A stretch of DNA of 32,337 nt from a virus. A model generated the notes under the pieces. The model did no database searches. It saw only the letters and a list, made by a program, of their open reading frames with translations, and was not told where the DNA came from. The DNA lies in the IMG/VR virus record IMGVR_UViG_3300035667_000007, positions 1-32,337 of that record; one strand, given 5' to 3'. Numbering within the stretch: the stretch's first letter is position 1; each line of letters starts with the position of its first letter. This document shows, in pieces, positions 1 to 7,814 of this stretch. The position numbers were made by a program, and so were the translations under genes.

Positions 1-72
1 CCCAAAAATATCTCCGGCGGAATTTTCCCGGGGAAGTTTCGAATCGGGGGTCGATCAACCAAGGAGAATCCA
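1..72. other. Left edge of window, non-coding
   Basis: No gene is visible in these 72 bases. The stretch contains short GC-rich runs (TCTCCGGCGGA, TTTTCCCGGGGAA) and ends with the ribosome binding site AAGGAG of the first gene. TTTTCCCGGGGAA holds a small palindrome, TTCCCCGGGAA-like, which could belong to a terminator of an upstream gene or to a packaging site. Nothing in the sequence decides between these. Confidence 0.3.
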
Positions 73-357
73 ATGGGTCAATCCATCGAACAAGCGATCG
101 TGGTTCCTCAAGCCGCGCTTCGGCAGGGCGTTGCGGTCACTCAGCTTGCTCTGTTCAAGTCGGATGGCACTGTTCATGTCGTTCCTTCTCGAGCCGCCGC
201 TCAGACCGATGTCGGTGCTGTCACTTCAGTGGTCGCAGCTGGCGCTGCTCCTACCAAGGCCGAGTACGACGCTCTTCGTGTCGATGCTCTCGCCACGCGT
301 ACTGTCTTGAACAGCCTTCTCGCCAAGCTGCGCACCGCCAACGTCATCGCTCCCTGA
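73..357 (+). CDS. Small structural protein, head-fibre-like
   Basis: This 94-residue protein starts with ATG after AAGGAG at a good distance. The N-terminal half is beta-rich and alanine/valine-rich (IVVPQAALRQGVAV, then FKSDGTVHVVPSR). The C-terminal 35 residues form one predicted amphipathic helix (EYDALRVDALATRTVLNSLL, then AKLRTANVI). From memory, phage proteins annotated as head fibre or head decoration proteins often end in such a helix (NxLLxKLRxxGVI), where it is thought to drive trimerisation. The gene precedes a tail fibre cluster, which fits a virion surface role. Assignment rests on the C-terminal pattern only, and a tail-associated role is equally possible. Confidence 0.4.
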   Translation: MGQSIEQAIVVPQAALRQGVAVTQLALFKSDGTVHVVPSRAAAQTDVGAVTSVVAAGAAPTKAEYDALRVDALATRTVLNSLLAKLRTANVIAP

Positions 358-384
358 TTTTCGTTCATCTAGAAGGAGAGCTTC

Positions 385-858
385 ATGCAAGACTTTGGCG
401 ATGGGGTTATGGTGGCTCTTCTTCCGATTGTCTCGGATTGGGCCCAGATTGAATTTCCGCACCTAACTTTGGTTTGGGCGGGCAGTGCAAGCGAGATGCA
501 AGTTTCGGCCAAAGACGAACTGGCCAAAGCAGCACTCTCACTGGCACTGTTGAGTAGACCAGTTACGCTTCGAACTCTAACCAAGGATGTATTCGGCGAC
601 GGTACGGCCGATAACCCAAAGGTAGATGTTCTTCGCTTCCATCCGAACTTGGATCTTTTCAAGATGCGGTCTATTCTTGAAAGTTGGAATGCGAGCGATT
701 TTCCATTCAACCCACACGTTACCGTTGGTCCAGTCGGAACTTGGAATGGCGTTTCTCCGGTCATGGTCGCCTTCGACCGGGTGGCTTTCTGCGTTGGTGA
801 TGAACGTCAAGAGTTTCGTATGTCGACTAGTTTCGATACCGAAAGGGGCGATTGGTGA
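385..858 (+). CDS. 2H phosphoesterase-like protein
   Basis: The 157-residue protein carries two HxTx motifs, HLTL at residues 26-29 and HVTV at 111-114, each within a predicted beta strand (FPHLTLVWAG and FNPHVTVGPVG). Two such motifs about 85 residues apart define the 2H phosphoesterase superfamily (LigT, 2',5'-RNA ligase-like, cyclic phosphodiesterases). In that family the paired His and Thr residues hydrolyse cyclic or 2'-5' phosphodiester bonds. Start ATG 385 follows AGAAGGAGAG. The gene lies between structural genes, and its stop overlaps the next start. The phage protein Acb1 (T4 57B), which degrades cyclic nucleotide signals of CBASS defence, has the same fold and similar size. That role here is inference; RNA end processing is an alternative. 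The superfamily call is fairly sure, the substrate unknown. Confidence 0.65.
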   Translation: MQDFGDGVMVALLPIVSDWAQIEFPHLTLVWAGSASEMQVSAKDELAKAALSLALLSRPVTLRTLTKDVFGDGTADNPKVDVLRFHPNLDLFKMRSILESWNASDFPFNPHVTVGPVGTWNGVSPVMVAFDRVAFCVGDERQEFRMSTSFDTERGDW

Positions 859-1175
859 GTAACAAAGTCATCGTCCATAAAAATCGGACGAATAGACTCA
901 CGATAAATCTTGGCATCGACGTTTCAGGCGATACGCTCACAAGTCAGATCAGAGCCGAAGAGGATCACACCTCTACATTGATCGCCACATGGGTCGTGAC
1001 TTTCGAAACTGATGGTACTGACGGCGTGCTACTGTTGACTCTCGATGATGTCATAACTGCTGCGATCACAGTCGACAGTGGTTTTATGGACATCAAGAGA
1101 CTTTCAGGAGGAGAACCTCTTCCAGTTTTCGATCGTCCCGTGGAGGTAAGCTTCCGAGGAACGGTGACGACATGA
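855..1175 (+). CDS. Small beta-rich protein next to tail fibre
   Basis: I choose GTG 855 rather than the TTG three bases earlier, because GAAAGGGG lies six bases upstream and the start overlaps the previous stop as GTGA. The 106-residue product is rich in short beta strands with alternating polar residues (TLTSQIRAEEDHTSTLIATW, then VTFETDGTDGVLLLTLDD) and looks like a single immunoglobulin-like or baseplate-adaptor-like sandwich. It is translationally coupled to the tail fibre gene through an ATGA overlap at 1172. A role as adaptor or accessory protein of the fibre is inferred from position; I recognise no catalytic motif. Confidence 0.5.
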   Translation: MSNKVIVHKNRTNRLTINLGIDVSGDTLTSQIRAEEDHTSTLIATWVVTFETDGTDGVLLLTLDDVITAAITVDSGFMDIKRLSGGEPLPVFDRPVEVSFRGTVTT

Positions 1176-1996
1176 CTGATGTTGTCGTTCTTGCTCGTAC
1201 CCAAGTGATCGAGGTAAATGAAATGGGCGGTACTGTTTCCGTCGTTAATGCCGGGCCTCAAGGTCCCGCGGGTGCTGGTGCCACGACTCTGGAACCTAGA
1301 GTTGATGACCTTGAAGATGCTGACGTTTCTCACGCGGCTAGCATCGCCACGTTGAACTCTGGCAAGGTAGCTAAGGCCGGGGATACAATGACCGGCCAGC
1401 TTATTCTTCCCGGTACTCCTGGATTCAAGCTCGGTGGAACAACCATCACCGAGACTATTGAGAGTGGCGTAAAACATTTCACTATTGATGGCGTCTTCCA
1501 CGACTTCCATCCAGTCATCTTCCGTTCGCCAGTTGGTCTAGTCGATCACAACGGGACGCTCTCTGGTGGAGCTTCTGGTGGTCTTACCAACGGTGTTCCC
1601 AGGATCACTTTCGCAAAGCCTGGCACCAAGACGATGAAGTGGGTGGAGGGCGCACCAGCTGGCTGGGACAACATGCGTACCAGCTTCTGTTGGAACAAGG
1701 AAGCCGCGGGCTCGGGCAACGTTCACTGGCGAATCAGTGTCCAAATCCTGAACTTCTTGTCGGGAACTACAGACATGGACAATGGCGTCATGTCCACAGT
1801 TTATGATGCTAATGTGGCGGTTCCAGCTACACAAGGTAATGGAGTATATACGATTACTTCCGGCAGCTATGTCACGACACCTCAGGCTTTCGCAATTCCT
1901 CCGGTGTTGCATTGTGCGCTTCAGCGCATTGATGATGCAGGAGACACCTTTGCCGGAGCAGTTTCAGTCGACTTCTTGTCGTCCTCTTTCATTTGA
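1172..1996 (+). CDS. Tail fibre / receptor-binding protein with collagen-like segment
   Basis: This 274-residue protein has a short N-terminal anchor (about 1-28), a brief collagen-like segment (GPQGPAGAG, residues 29-37) and a coiled-coil stretch (VDDLEDADVSHAASIATLNS). Next comes the phage fibre signature KAGDTMTGQL at about residues 71-80, and a C-terminal beta-rich domain of about 150 residues with many aromatic and Gly/Ser turns. KxGDTMTGxL repeats are a hallmark of tail fibres. The C-terminal domain is the likely receptor-binding part. The start overlaps the previous stop as ATGA. It lies just before the acidic protein and the endolysin, so the adsorption and lysis genes are grouped upstream of the terminase. 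Confidence 0.75.
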   Translation: MTDVVVLARTQVIEVNEMGGTVSVVNAGPQGPAGAGATTLEPRVDDLEDADVSHAASIATLNSGKVAKAGDTMTGQLILPGTPGFKLGGTTITETIESGVKHFTIDGVFHDFHPVIFRSPVGLVDHNGTLSGGASGGLTNGVPRITFAKPGTKTMKWVEGAPAGWDNMRTSFCWNKEAAGSGNVHWRISVQILNFLSGTTDMDNGVMSTVYDANVAVPATQGNGVYTITSGSYVTTPQAFAIPPVLHCALQRIDDAGDTFAGAVSVDFLSSSFI

Positions 1997-2013
1997 TCCC
2001 GAAAGGACCCATC

Positions 2014-2253
2014 ATGGGTATTGAGATGCCGAATCCCGACGAGTTCCCTGAGCATAACAGCTACACGACTGTCCCGGACGATCAGGTGAACCAGCGAACC
2101 AGCAACGCGGAAGACTTCGCCGAGAAGACGGACGATCCCGACGACTTCGTTGATCAGGTCAAGGATGGCGAGGTCGTTGACGAGCCTGCTCCTGAGCAGA
2201 CCGATCCGCAGCCTGAGCAGCCCGACAACCAGGAGAACACCGAGGAGCGATAA
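2014..2253 (+). CDS. Small acidic protein of unknown function
   Basis: I prefer ATG 2014, which has AAAGGA seven bases upstream; a TTG at 1993 would overlap the previous stop and has no ribosome binding site. The 79-residue product is mostly Asp, Glu, Pro and Gln (EKTDDPDDFVDQVKDGEVVD, ending EQPDNQENTEER) and is predicted to be disordered. There is no signal peptide, membrane segment or recognisable domain. It is coupled to the endolysin gene, whose ATG overlaps this stop by one base. A chaperone-like or linker role is conceivable, but nothing supports a specific function. Confidence 0.6.
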   Translation: MGIEMPNPDEFPEHNSYTTVPDDQVNQRTSNAEDFAEKTDDPDDFVDQVKDGEVVDEPAPEQTDPQPEQPDNQENTEER

Positions 2254-2966
2254 TGGCTCATGCTTCATGGGGCCCAGGTTGGCCTCATTGTCAGTACAGC
2301 AAGATCAACCACAACTTTTCTGTCGTTACCAAGTGGGGGCGCGTAAGTTTCCCCGGAGGCGTTCGTCGAGAAGCTGAGGAGCTGATCACTCGTCTGGTTA
2401 GGGAGACCGCGAACCGAGGCTATCGTTTCGGTCGTGAAGGCAATCCTTCGCATGGTTGCTGGGGGTTCTCCTGCCGTGCTATCGCCGGCACATCCGAACC
2501 GAGTAATCATTCGTGGGGTCTTGCAATCGACGTCAATGCTCCGAGCAATCCCAGGTCATCTAGGCTGATAACGAACATGCCTCCGTGGATGCCCGATCTG
2601 TGGAACGCGTACGGCTTCCGTTGGGGCGGCGATTACAAGTCCAACCCCGACGCCATGCATTACGAGTTCATGGGTTCTGTCGGTGACATGATTCGATTCA
2701 CTCAGCTGGCTCGAAAGAACCTGCTTGGGGATGCTCGTACGACACCGGGCCCGAACGATTTCCCAGGAACTATCAAGATGGGCTCCCGTGGTCCTGCCGT
2801 TCGAAGCTGGCAAACCCAACTCAAGCGAGTTGGTTACGGCCTGAATGTTGACGGTGTTGCCGGTCCCACGACCAATCACTATCTCATCGATTTCCAGAAG
2901 AAGCACGGGCTGGCTGCGGATGGCATCGGTGGTCCCAGCACCTGGCACAAGCTCATCCATACCTAG
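2253..2966 (+). CDS. Endolysin: M15 peptidase plus peptidoglycan-binding domain
   Basis: The 237-residue protein cleaves peptidoglycan peptides at the end of infection. Residues about 35-150 form a VanY/M15-type zinc peptidase. SNHSWGLAIDV carries His86 and Asp93, and MHYEF carries Glu138 and His136, matching the His, Asp and His zinc ligands with a nearby Glu. Residues about 175-235 form a PG_binding_1 domain (GSRGPAVRSWQTQL, VDGVAGPTT, LIDFQKKHGLAADG). There is no signal peptide, so release needs a holin; the only clear holin candidate is far away at 20186. The exact bond cut (L-Ala-D-Glu or a cross-bridge bond) cannot be read from sequence. Confidence 0.9.
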   Translation: MAHASWGPGWPHCQYSKINHNFSVVTKWGRVSFPGGVRREAEELITRLVRETANRGYRFGREGNPSHGCWGFSCRAIAGTSEPSNHSWGLAIDVNAPSNPRSSRLITNMPPWMPDLWNAYGFRWGGDYKSNPDAMHYEFMGSVGDMIRFTQLARKNLLGDARTTPGPNDFPGTIKMGSRGPAVRSWQTQLKRVGYGLNVDGVAGPTTNHYLIDFQKKHGLAADGIGGPSTWHKLIHT

Positions 2967-2985
2967 ATCGTAGAAAGGAGACCAA

Positions 2986-3303
2986 GTGGCAGGAACTCGT
3001 AGGCCTCGTCGCAGGCCCGCTACTACCGATGAGGGTAGAGAAAACCAGTTGGTCACCTTAGCTATTGATCTGGTCGAGAAGCAATTACTCGACGGAACCG
3101 CATCGTCCCAAGTCATCAGCCATTATCTCAAAGCGGGTTCTGCCAGAGAAAGATTGGAAAAAGAACGCTTGGCTCGGGAAAACCAGTTACTTTCGGCCAA
3201 GGTTGAAGCCATGGAATCTGGCAAGCGAGTGGAAGAACTCTACGCGGATGCACTAGAAGCCATGAAATCTTATCGCGGAGAACCGACCGATGACGCAGAT
3301 TAG
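2986..3303 (+). CDS. Putative terminase small subunit or DNA-binding protein
   Basis: GTG 2986 follows AAAGGAG five bases upstream. The 105-residue protein has a very basic N-terminus (AGTRRPRRRPATT), a helical central part (LVTLAIDLVEKQLLDGTASS, then QVISHYLKAGSARE) and a long charged coiled-coil helix (RLEKERLARENQLLSAKVEA). Proteins of this form often lie before the HNH gene and the terminase in actinophages, and are sometimes annotated as terminase small subunit. A basic DNA-binding N-terminus plus an oligomerising coiled coil fits that role. The large terminase is about 1.5 kb downstream with five genes between them, which is looser than usual. The function is inferred from position and composition. 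Confidence 0.4.
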   Translation: MAGTRRPRRRPATTDEGRENQLVTLAIDLVEKQLLDGTASSQVISHYLKAGSARERLEKERLARENQLLSAKVEAMESGKRVEELYADALEAMKSYRGEPTDDAD

Positions 3304-3703
3304 AACATATTCTGACCTTAGAAGTCTTAATACGTTTGAGGAAAGGTTTGAATATTTGAAGCTGGGTGGATCCGTCGGACGTTCCACATTCGGATTTGAT
3401 CGCCATATTAATCAGAGGTTTTACACATCTATGGTGTGGAAAAGGACCCGAGAAGGTGTTATTGTAAGAGATAATGGCTGTGACTTGGGTATACTTGGCC
3501 GAGAAATTTACGTAGATATCCTCATTCATCACATAAATCCGATGGCTGTGGACGATATTCTTAACGGGGAAGAGTGGTTAATTGACCCGGAATACTTGAT
3601 CACGACAACCAAAAGGACACATAATGCCATACATTATGGTGTTGATTTACAACATCCAGAGGTTGTTACGGCAAGAAAACCGGGCGACACACAGCTTTGG
3701 TAG
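3290..3703 (+). CDS. HNH endonuclease
   Basis: This 137-residue protein contains an HNH nuclease core: DILIHHINPM (His80, His81, Asn83) forms the beta hairpin and first metal site, and THNAIHYG (Asn112, His115) the second half. Upstream, RFYTSMVWKRTREGVIVRDN is the usual lead-in of this phage HNH family. The start overlaps the previous gene by 14 bases. Phage HNH proteins next to the terminase often act together with it in DNA packaging cleavage, as in HK97-type and related phages; others are free-standing homing nucleases. The base composition is more AT-rich than its neighbours, which fits either mobility or recent acquisition. Confidence 0.85.
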   Translation: MTQIRTYSDLRSLNTFEERFEYLKLGGSVGRSTFGFDRHINQRFYTSMVWKRTREGVIVRDNGCDLGILGREIYVDILIHHINPMAVDDILNGEEWLIDPEYLITTTKRTHNAIHYGVDLQHPEVVTARKPGDTQLW

Positions 3704-3722
3704 TTCTAGAAGGGAGCAATCA

Positions 3723-4040
3723 ATGGACGAAAACGAGCAGATCAAGGCCCCGGTGCCTCCCACTCAATTTGTCGTGAAGACGGATCCATACGAAGGTCTT
3801 TCCGATCTGGCTCCGAAGGATGATCCAGATATTCCGATGAATGGTCCAGCGGAGGATTGGACTGGCGATCCTTCGGAGGAAAATGCGGGTGGGTCGAAGG
3901 ACCTCACCACGGTTGCCAAGGAAGTTCTGGCCGGTGACTGGGGTCTGGGCCAAGAGCAGCGGGTCGCTCTTGCCAACGCGGGCTACGATCCCAACGAAGT
4001 CAAGGCCGAGACGGTTCGTGTCTTGAACGATAAGGGGTAA
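3723..4040 (+). CDS. Small protein with CW_7-like domain
   Basis: ATG 3723 follows AGAAGGGAG; longer in-frame starts lie inside the HNH gene and lack a ribosome binding site. The 105-residue product has a disordered acidic and Pro-rich N-terminal 58 residues. Its C-terminal domain matches the Cpl-7 (CW_7) cell-wall binding repeat: DLTTVAKEVLAGDWGLGQEQ followed by RVALANAGYDPNEVKAET, with the typical VAxEVxxGxWGxGxxR and AGYDxxxV pattern. In lysins this repeat binds peptidoglycan, but here it stands alone within packaging and head genes, with no catalytic domain. It may have been reused in the virion or in scaffolding. Confidence 0.6.
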   Translation: MDENEQIKAPVPPTQFVVKTDPYEGLSDLAPKDDPDIPMNGPAEDWTGDPSEENAGGSKDLTTVAKEVLAGDWGLGQEQRVALANAGYDPNEVKAETVRVLNDKG

Positions 4041-4064
4041 TCTCTAAGGAGGTGAGGAAGTACA

Positions 4065-4427
4065 GTGGCAAGCATCCTAACCACTACTAAGAAAGTCCTA
4101 GGTCTAGACGAGGCTTACACCGCGTTTGACTTGGACGTTACCACACACATTAATACTGCTTTCTCCACTCTTAGTCAGGTGGGTGTTGGGCCAGACGAGG
4201 GCTTCTTCATCGAAGATAGTACGACCGAATGGGACGCGTTCGACGTTCCGGCCAATCAGTTGCACATGGTCAAGTCGTATGTTTACTTGAGGGTTCGGAT
4301 GCTATTCGATCCGCCTGGTACATCTTTCCTCATCGAAGCCATGAACAACCAGATCAAAGAGCTCGAGTGGAGACTCAACATGTTCCGTGAAGTGGCTCTT
4401 CCAGATCCTGAGGAGGTCACTCCATGA
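4065..4427 (+). CDS. Head-tail connector protein (gp6-like)
   Basis: GTG 4065 follows AAGGAGGTGAGG. The 120-residue protein matches the pattern of phage head-tail connector (adaptor) proteins: LDVTTHINTAFSTLSQVGVG, the acidic IEDSTTEWDAF, then VKSYVYLRVRMLFDPPGTSF and a C-terminal helix IKELEWRLNMF. These form the helical ring that sits under the portal and joins the head to the neck. It lies upstream of the terminase here, whereas in most siphoviruses it follows the capsid gene. It is coupled by an ATGA overlap to the next gene. Confidence 0.7.
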   Translation: MASILTTTKKVLGLDEAYTAFDLDVTTHINTAFSTLSQVGVGPDEGFFIEDSTTEWDAFDVPANQLHMVKSYVYLRVRMLFDPPGTSFLIEAMNNQIKELEWRLNMFREVALPDPEEVTP

Positions 4428-4789
4428 AGCTTATCGGAGAGGATATTCTCGAACACTTCGGTGTTAAGGGTCAGAAGTGGGGAGTTCGTAAGGGCAAGTC
4501 AAGTGGCTCCTCTACCGCACGCACGACATTTGCCAAAGCCCCGAAGCATCTCAGTGATGCAGAGCTCGGCAAGCGCATTACGCGAATGCAAATCGAGAAG
4601 CAATACAACCAACTGAATCGGAAAGACGTTTCGGAAGGTAAGAAGATCGTAACTGACATTCTAGCTGGCACCGGCAGACGAGTCGCCACAACGGTGCTTA
4701 CTGGCGCTTCGCTTGTGGCCATCAAGACTGCGCTCAACGCCAAGTTCGGCGAAGGCGTGGCATCGGAGGCAACTCGACGACTTAAGTAG
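4424..4789 (+). CDS. Small protein with HFGVKGQKWGVR motif
   Basis: The 121-residue basic protein opens with ILEHFGVKGQKWGVRKGKSS (residues 8-27). This short tag recurs at the ends of many otherwise unrelated phage head and tail proteins as HFGVKGMKWGVR. The rest is a Lys/Arg-rich helical region followed by a hydrophobic, Ala/Thr-rich segment (VATTVLTGASLVAIKTALNA, about residues 88-107) that could be a membrane-interacting helix. The start overlaps the connector stop as ATGA. Position between connector and terminase suggests a head-associated or internal virion protein. The tag has no function that I know of. Confidence 0.55.
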   Translation: MKLIGEDILEHFGVKGQKWGVRKGKSSGSSTARTTFAKAPKHLSDAELGKRITRMQIEKQYNQLNRKDVSEGKKIVTDILAGTGRRVATTVLTGASLVAIKTALNAKFGEGVASEATRRLK

Positions 4790-4800
4790 AAGGAGTGTAG

Positions 4801-6546
4801 ATGTCATTATCTAATACTGCAACTCCTTACTACTACGGTAGGTTCCGAGAGTCTGTTCTAAGAGGAGAAATTCCTGTAAACAGGGAAATCTCTTTAGAAA
4901 TGAATCGTATCGATGCGCTAATCGATAACCCTAACATCTATTACGATGACAAGGGTATCGAGGGGTTCATCAAGTATTGCGAATTCGAACTTACGTTGAC
5001 GGATGGAAGTGATCTAAAACTTCTAGAGACCTTCAAACTGTGGGCCGAGCAAATCTTTGGTTGGTACTATTTCGTTGAAAGAAGCGTATACACACCGAAC
5101 GAGGACGGTCACGGTGGACATTACGTCAACAAATTAGTTAAGAAACGGTTAACGGTTAAACAGTACCTAATCATCGCTAGAGGTGCTGCCAAATCGATGT
5201 ATGCGTACTTAATACACGCATACTTCTTAAACGTGGATACTTCGACCACGCATCAGATTACCACTGCTCCTACAATGGCACAGGCCGATGAGGTCATGTC
5301 CCCATTTAGGACGTCCATCATTCGAAGCAGAGGACCTCTGTTTAAGTTTCTAACCGAGGGATCTCTACAGAACACCACGGGTTCTCGGGCACAGAGACAG
5401 AAGTTGGCATCAACCAAGAAGGGCATTGAGAACTTCTTGACCGGCTCCCTGCTTGAAGTTCGTCCTATGGCGATCAATAAGCTTCAGGGTCTTAGGCCTA
5501 AGGTTTCTACAATCGATGAGTGGTTGTCTGGCGATCTCCGAGAGGACGTTGTCGGAGCAATCGAGCAAGGTGCCTCCAAGATGGAGGATTACTTGATCGT
5601 CGCTATCAGTTCAGAAGGGACTGTTAGAAACGGTTCTGGTGACACCATCAAAATGGAACTCGCCACGATTCTTAAGGGCGACTATCAAGCTCCGCATGTT
5701 TCGATTTGGCATTACAAACTTGACGATGTTGCAGAAGTAGCTGATCCCGCCACTTGGCTCAAGGCAAATCCAAATCTTGGCCAAACGGTTACTTATGATG
5801 TCTATCATCTGGAAGTCGAAAGAGCCGAGAAAGCGCCCGCGACCAGAAACGACATTCTTGCCAAGAGATTTGGTATTCCCATGGAGGGCTATACCTACTT
5901 CTTCACATACGAAGACACGCTCCCGCACAGATCAAGAGAATTCTGGAAGATGCCTTGCGCGTTGGGCGCGGACTTGTCCCAGGGTGACGACTTCTGTGCG
6001 TTTACTTTGCTATTCCCTATCTCCGACTACGCGTTTGGCATCAAAACTCGAAGTTACATTACTGATCTGACGTTGATGAAACTTCCAGCAGCCATGCGGA
6101 TCAAATACGAAGAGTTTATCACAGAAGGCAGCCTTCATGTATTAGAAGGCACCGTACTGGACATGATGATTGTATACGATGATCTGGAAGAGTTCATTCT
6201 GGCTAACGAATACGACGTCAGAGCTCTGGGGTTTGACCCGTATAACGCTAAGGAGTTTGTCACCAGATGGATAGCGGAGAATGGTGAATACGCCGTAGAA
6301 AAAGTCATTCAGGGAGCAAGAACAGAGTCGGTTCCTCTAGGAGAACTTAAGATTCTTGCTGAAGAACGCAAATTAATCTTCGATCAAAGCTTGATGTCCT
6401 TTGCCATGGGTAACGCGGTTACTATGGAAGACACAAACGGTAACCGTAAGCTCCTAAAGAAGAGGGCCGAAGAAAAGATCGATAATGTCTCAGCCATGAT
6501 GGACGCTTATGTGGCCTATAAGGCGTACAAGGAGGCGTTCGAGTGA
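4801..6546 (+). CDS. terL: Terminase large subunit
   Basis: This is the 581-residue ATPase-nuclease motor that cuts concatemers and pumps DNA into the prohead through the portal. The ATPase domain (about 100-370) has the variant Walker A LIIARGAAKSM (residues 123-133) and the Walker B region STIDEW (236-241) with catalytic Glu240. The nuclease domain (about 385-575) shows three acidic positions: LGADLSQGDD (Asp391), LGFDPYNAKEF (Asp479) and KIDNVSAMMDA (Asp561 or Asp568). Length and motif order match the Terminase_1 / HK97-like family. ATG 4801 follows AGAAGGAG. The portal gene begins 35 bases downstream. Confidence 0.93.
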   Translation: MSLSNTATPYYYGRFRESVLRGEIPVNREISLEMNRIDALIDNPNIYYDDKGIEGFIKYCEFELTLTDGSDLKLLETFKLWAEQIFGWYYFVERSVYTPNEDGHGGHYVNKLVKKRLTVKQYLIIARGAAKSMYAYLIHAYFLNVDTSTTHQITTAPTMAQADEVMSPFRTSIIRSRGPLFKFLTEGSLQNTTGSRAQRQKLASTKKGIENFLTGSLLEVRPMAINKLQGLRPKVSTIDEWLSGDLREDVVGAIEQGASKMEDYLIVAISSEGTVRNGSGDTIKMELATILKGDYQAPHVSIWHYKLDDVAEVADPATWLKANPNLGQTVTYDVYHLEVERAEKAPATRNDILAKRFGIPMEGYTYFFTYEDTLPHRSREFWKMPCALGADLSQGDDFCAFTLLFPISDYAFGIKTRSYITDLTLMKLPAAMRIKYEEFITEGSLHVLEGTVLDMMIVYDDLEEFILANEYDVRALGFDPYNAKEFVTRWIAENGEYAVEKVIQGARTESVPLGELKILAEERKLIFDQSLMSFAMGNAVTMEDTNGNRKLLKKRAEEKIDNVSAMMDAYVAYKAYKEAFE

Positions 6547-6581
6547 TGATCGTCCAAACCCAATTAAGAGGGAGGTGAAAC

Positions 6582-7814
6582 TTGGCTTTTCTAGATGGAT
6601 TTAAACGAGTTTGGAACGCCTTCACAAACAGTAACCCTCAGGCCGAAAACGCCGTATATGGATCGACGACATATTATGGCGGTAGCTCTCCATCGAGATC
6701 TCCACTGCGGATTTATAATGAACGATCCATTATTTCCGCCATTTACACGAAGTTAAGCGTCGATGTTGCTGGACTTCTGATTAAACACGTTCAATTGGAC
6801 GAAAAAGATCGCTATATTCATGATATGTCTAGTCCTTTGAATACGTGTCTTACTTTGGAACCAAACCTAGACCAGGGGCCTAGGGCGTTCAGGCAAGACA
6901 TCGTGTTGTCTCTGTTTGATAAAGGAACTGCTGCAATTGTTCCTGTCGATACATCAATTAATCCAGATAAGGGTACTTTCGACATCTATTCTCTTCGAGT
7001 TGGGGAAGTTACGTCTTGGTATCCACAACAAGTCCGTGTTAATGTCTATAATGAGGCCAAAGATAAGGGCCTGCGTGAAGAAATCATTATCGATAAGCGA
7101 AATGTTGCCATAATCGAAAATCCATTGTATTCGGTTATGAATGAACCGAACTCAACGCTTCAACGATTGATCAGAAAGCTTGGCCTTCTGGACGCTGTTG
7201 ATGAACAGTCGAGTTCGGGCCGTTTGGATGTAATCATCCAGCTACCGTACACGATTAAGTCTGATGCGCGTAAGCAACAGGCAGAGGCTCGTCGAGAAGA
7301 CATCGAATTCCAGTTGCGTGGCAGCCAATACGGAATCGCATACATTGACGGTACCGAAAAAGTTACTCAGCTCAATAGACCGGCTGAGAACAATCTTTTG
7401 AAGCAGGTCGAATACCTCACTAACATGCTGTATAACCAACTTGGTCTTACAGAGGAAGTGATGAACGGCACGGCCGATGAAGCGGCTATGCTTAATTACT
7501 TCAATCGCACAATCGAACCAATCCTCGATGCGATTGTTGAAGCTATGCAAAGGACTTTCTTGGGTCCTGGTGGTATAGCGTCGAAGCAGCGCATCCAATA
7601 CTTCAGGGATCCCTTCAAGCTTGTCCCAGTTGCAGATCTTGCGGAGATTGCGGACAAGTTTACCAGGAACGAGATCCTAACTTCTAATGAAATTAGAGCA
7701 GCTATGGGGATTGCTCCTTCCTCCGATCCAAAGGCAGACAAGTTGGTCAACAGCAACATGCCTCAAACAGAACCTGATCAAATCTTAGAAAGGATCCGTC
7801 AAAATGGCAGCTGA
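6582..7814 (+). CDS. Portal protein
   Basis: This 410-residue protein has the HK97-family portal pattern: an N-terminal region, the core LRIYNERSIISAIYTKLSVD followed by VAGLLIKHVQLDE, and a long helical C-terminal wing (EYLTNMLYNQLGLTEEVMNG). The dodecameric portal forms the DNA channel and the docking site for terminase and connector. The start is TTG 6582, placed right after GGGAGGTGA; the nearby ATG 6594 is out of frame. The end overlaps the protease-capsid gene by 11 bases, so the two are probably translated together. Codon use is more relaxed (more A/T at third positions) than in the capsid gene, consistent with low copy number. Confidence 0.88.
   Translation: MAFLDGFKRVWNAFTNSNPQAENAVYGSTTYYGGSSPSRSPLRIYNERSIISAIYTKLSVDVAGLLIKHVQLDEKDRYIHDMSSPLNTCLTLEPNLDQGPRAFRQDIVLSLFDKGTAAIVPVDTSINPDKGTFDIYSLRVGEVTSWYPQQVRVNVYNEAKDKGLREEIIIDKRNVAIIENPLYSVMNEPNSTLQRLIRKLGLLDAVDEQSSSGRLDVIIQLPYTIKSDARKQQAEARREDIEFQLRGSQYGIAYIDGTEKVTQLNRPAENNLLKQVEYLTNMLYNQLGLTEEVMNGTADEAAMLNYFNRTIEPILDAIVEAMQRTFLGPGGIASKQRIQYFRDPFKLVPVADLAEIADKFTRNEILTSNEIRAAMGIAPSSDPKADKLVNSNMPQTEPDQILERIRQNGS

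Noticed and set aside
1-72. Cohesive end or packaging site at the left edge
   Set aside because: Only short palindromic bits are visible; without the other genome end this cannot be supported.
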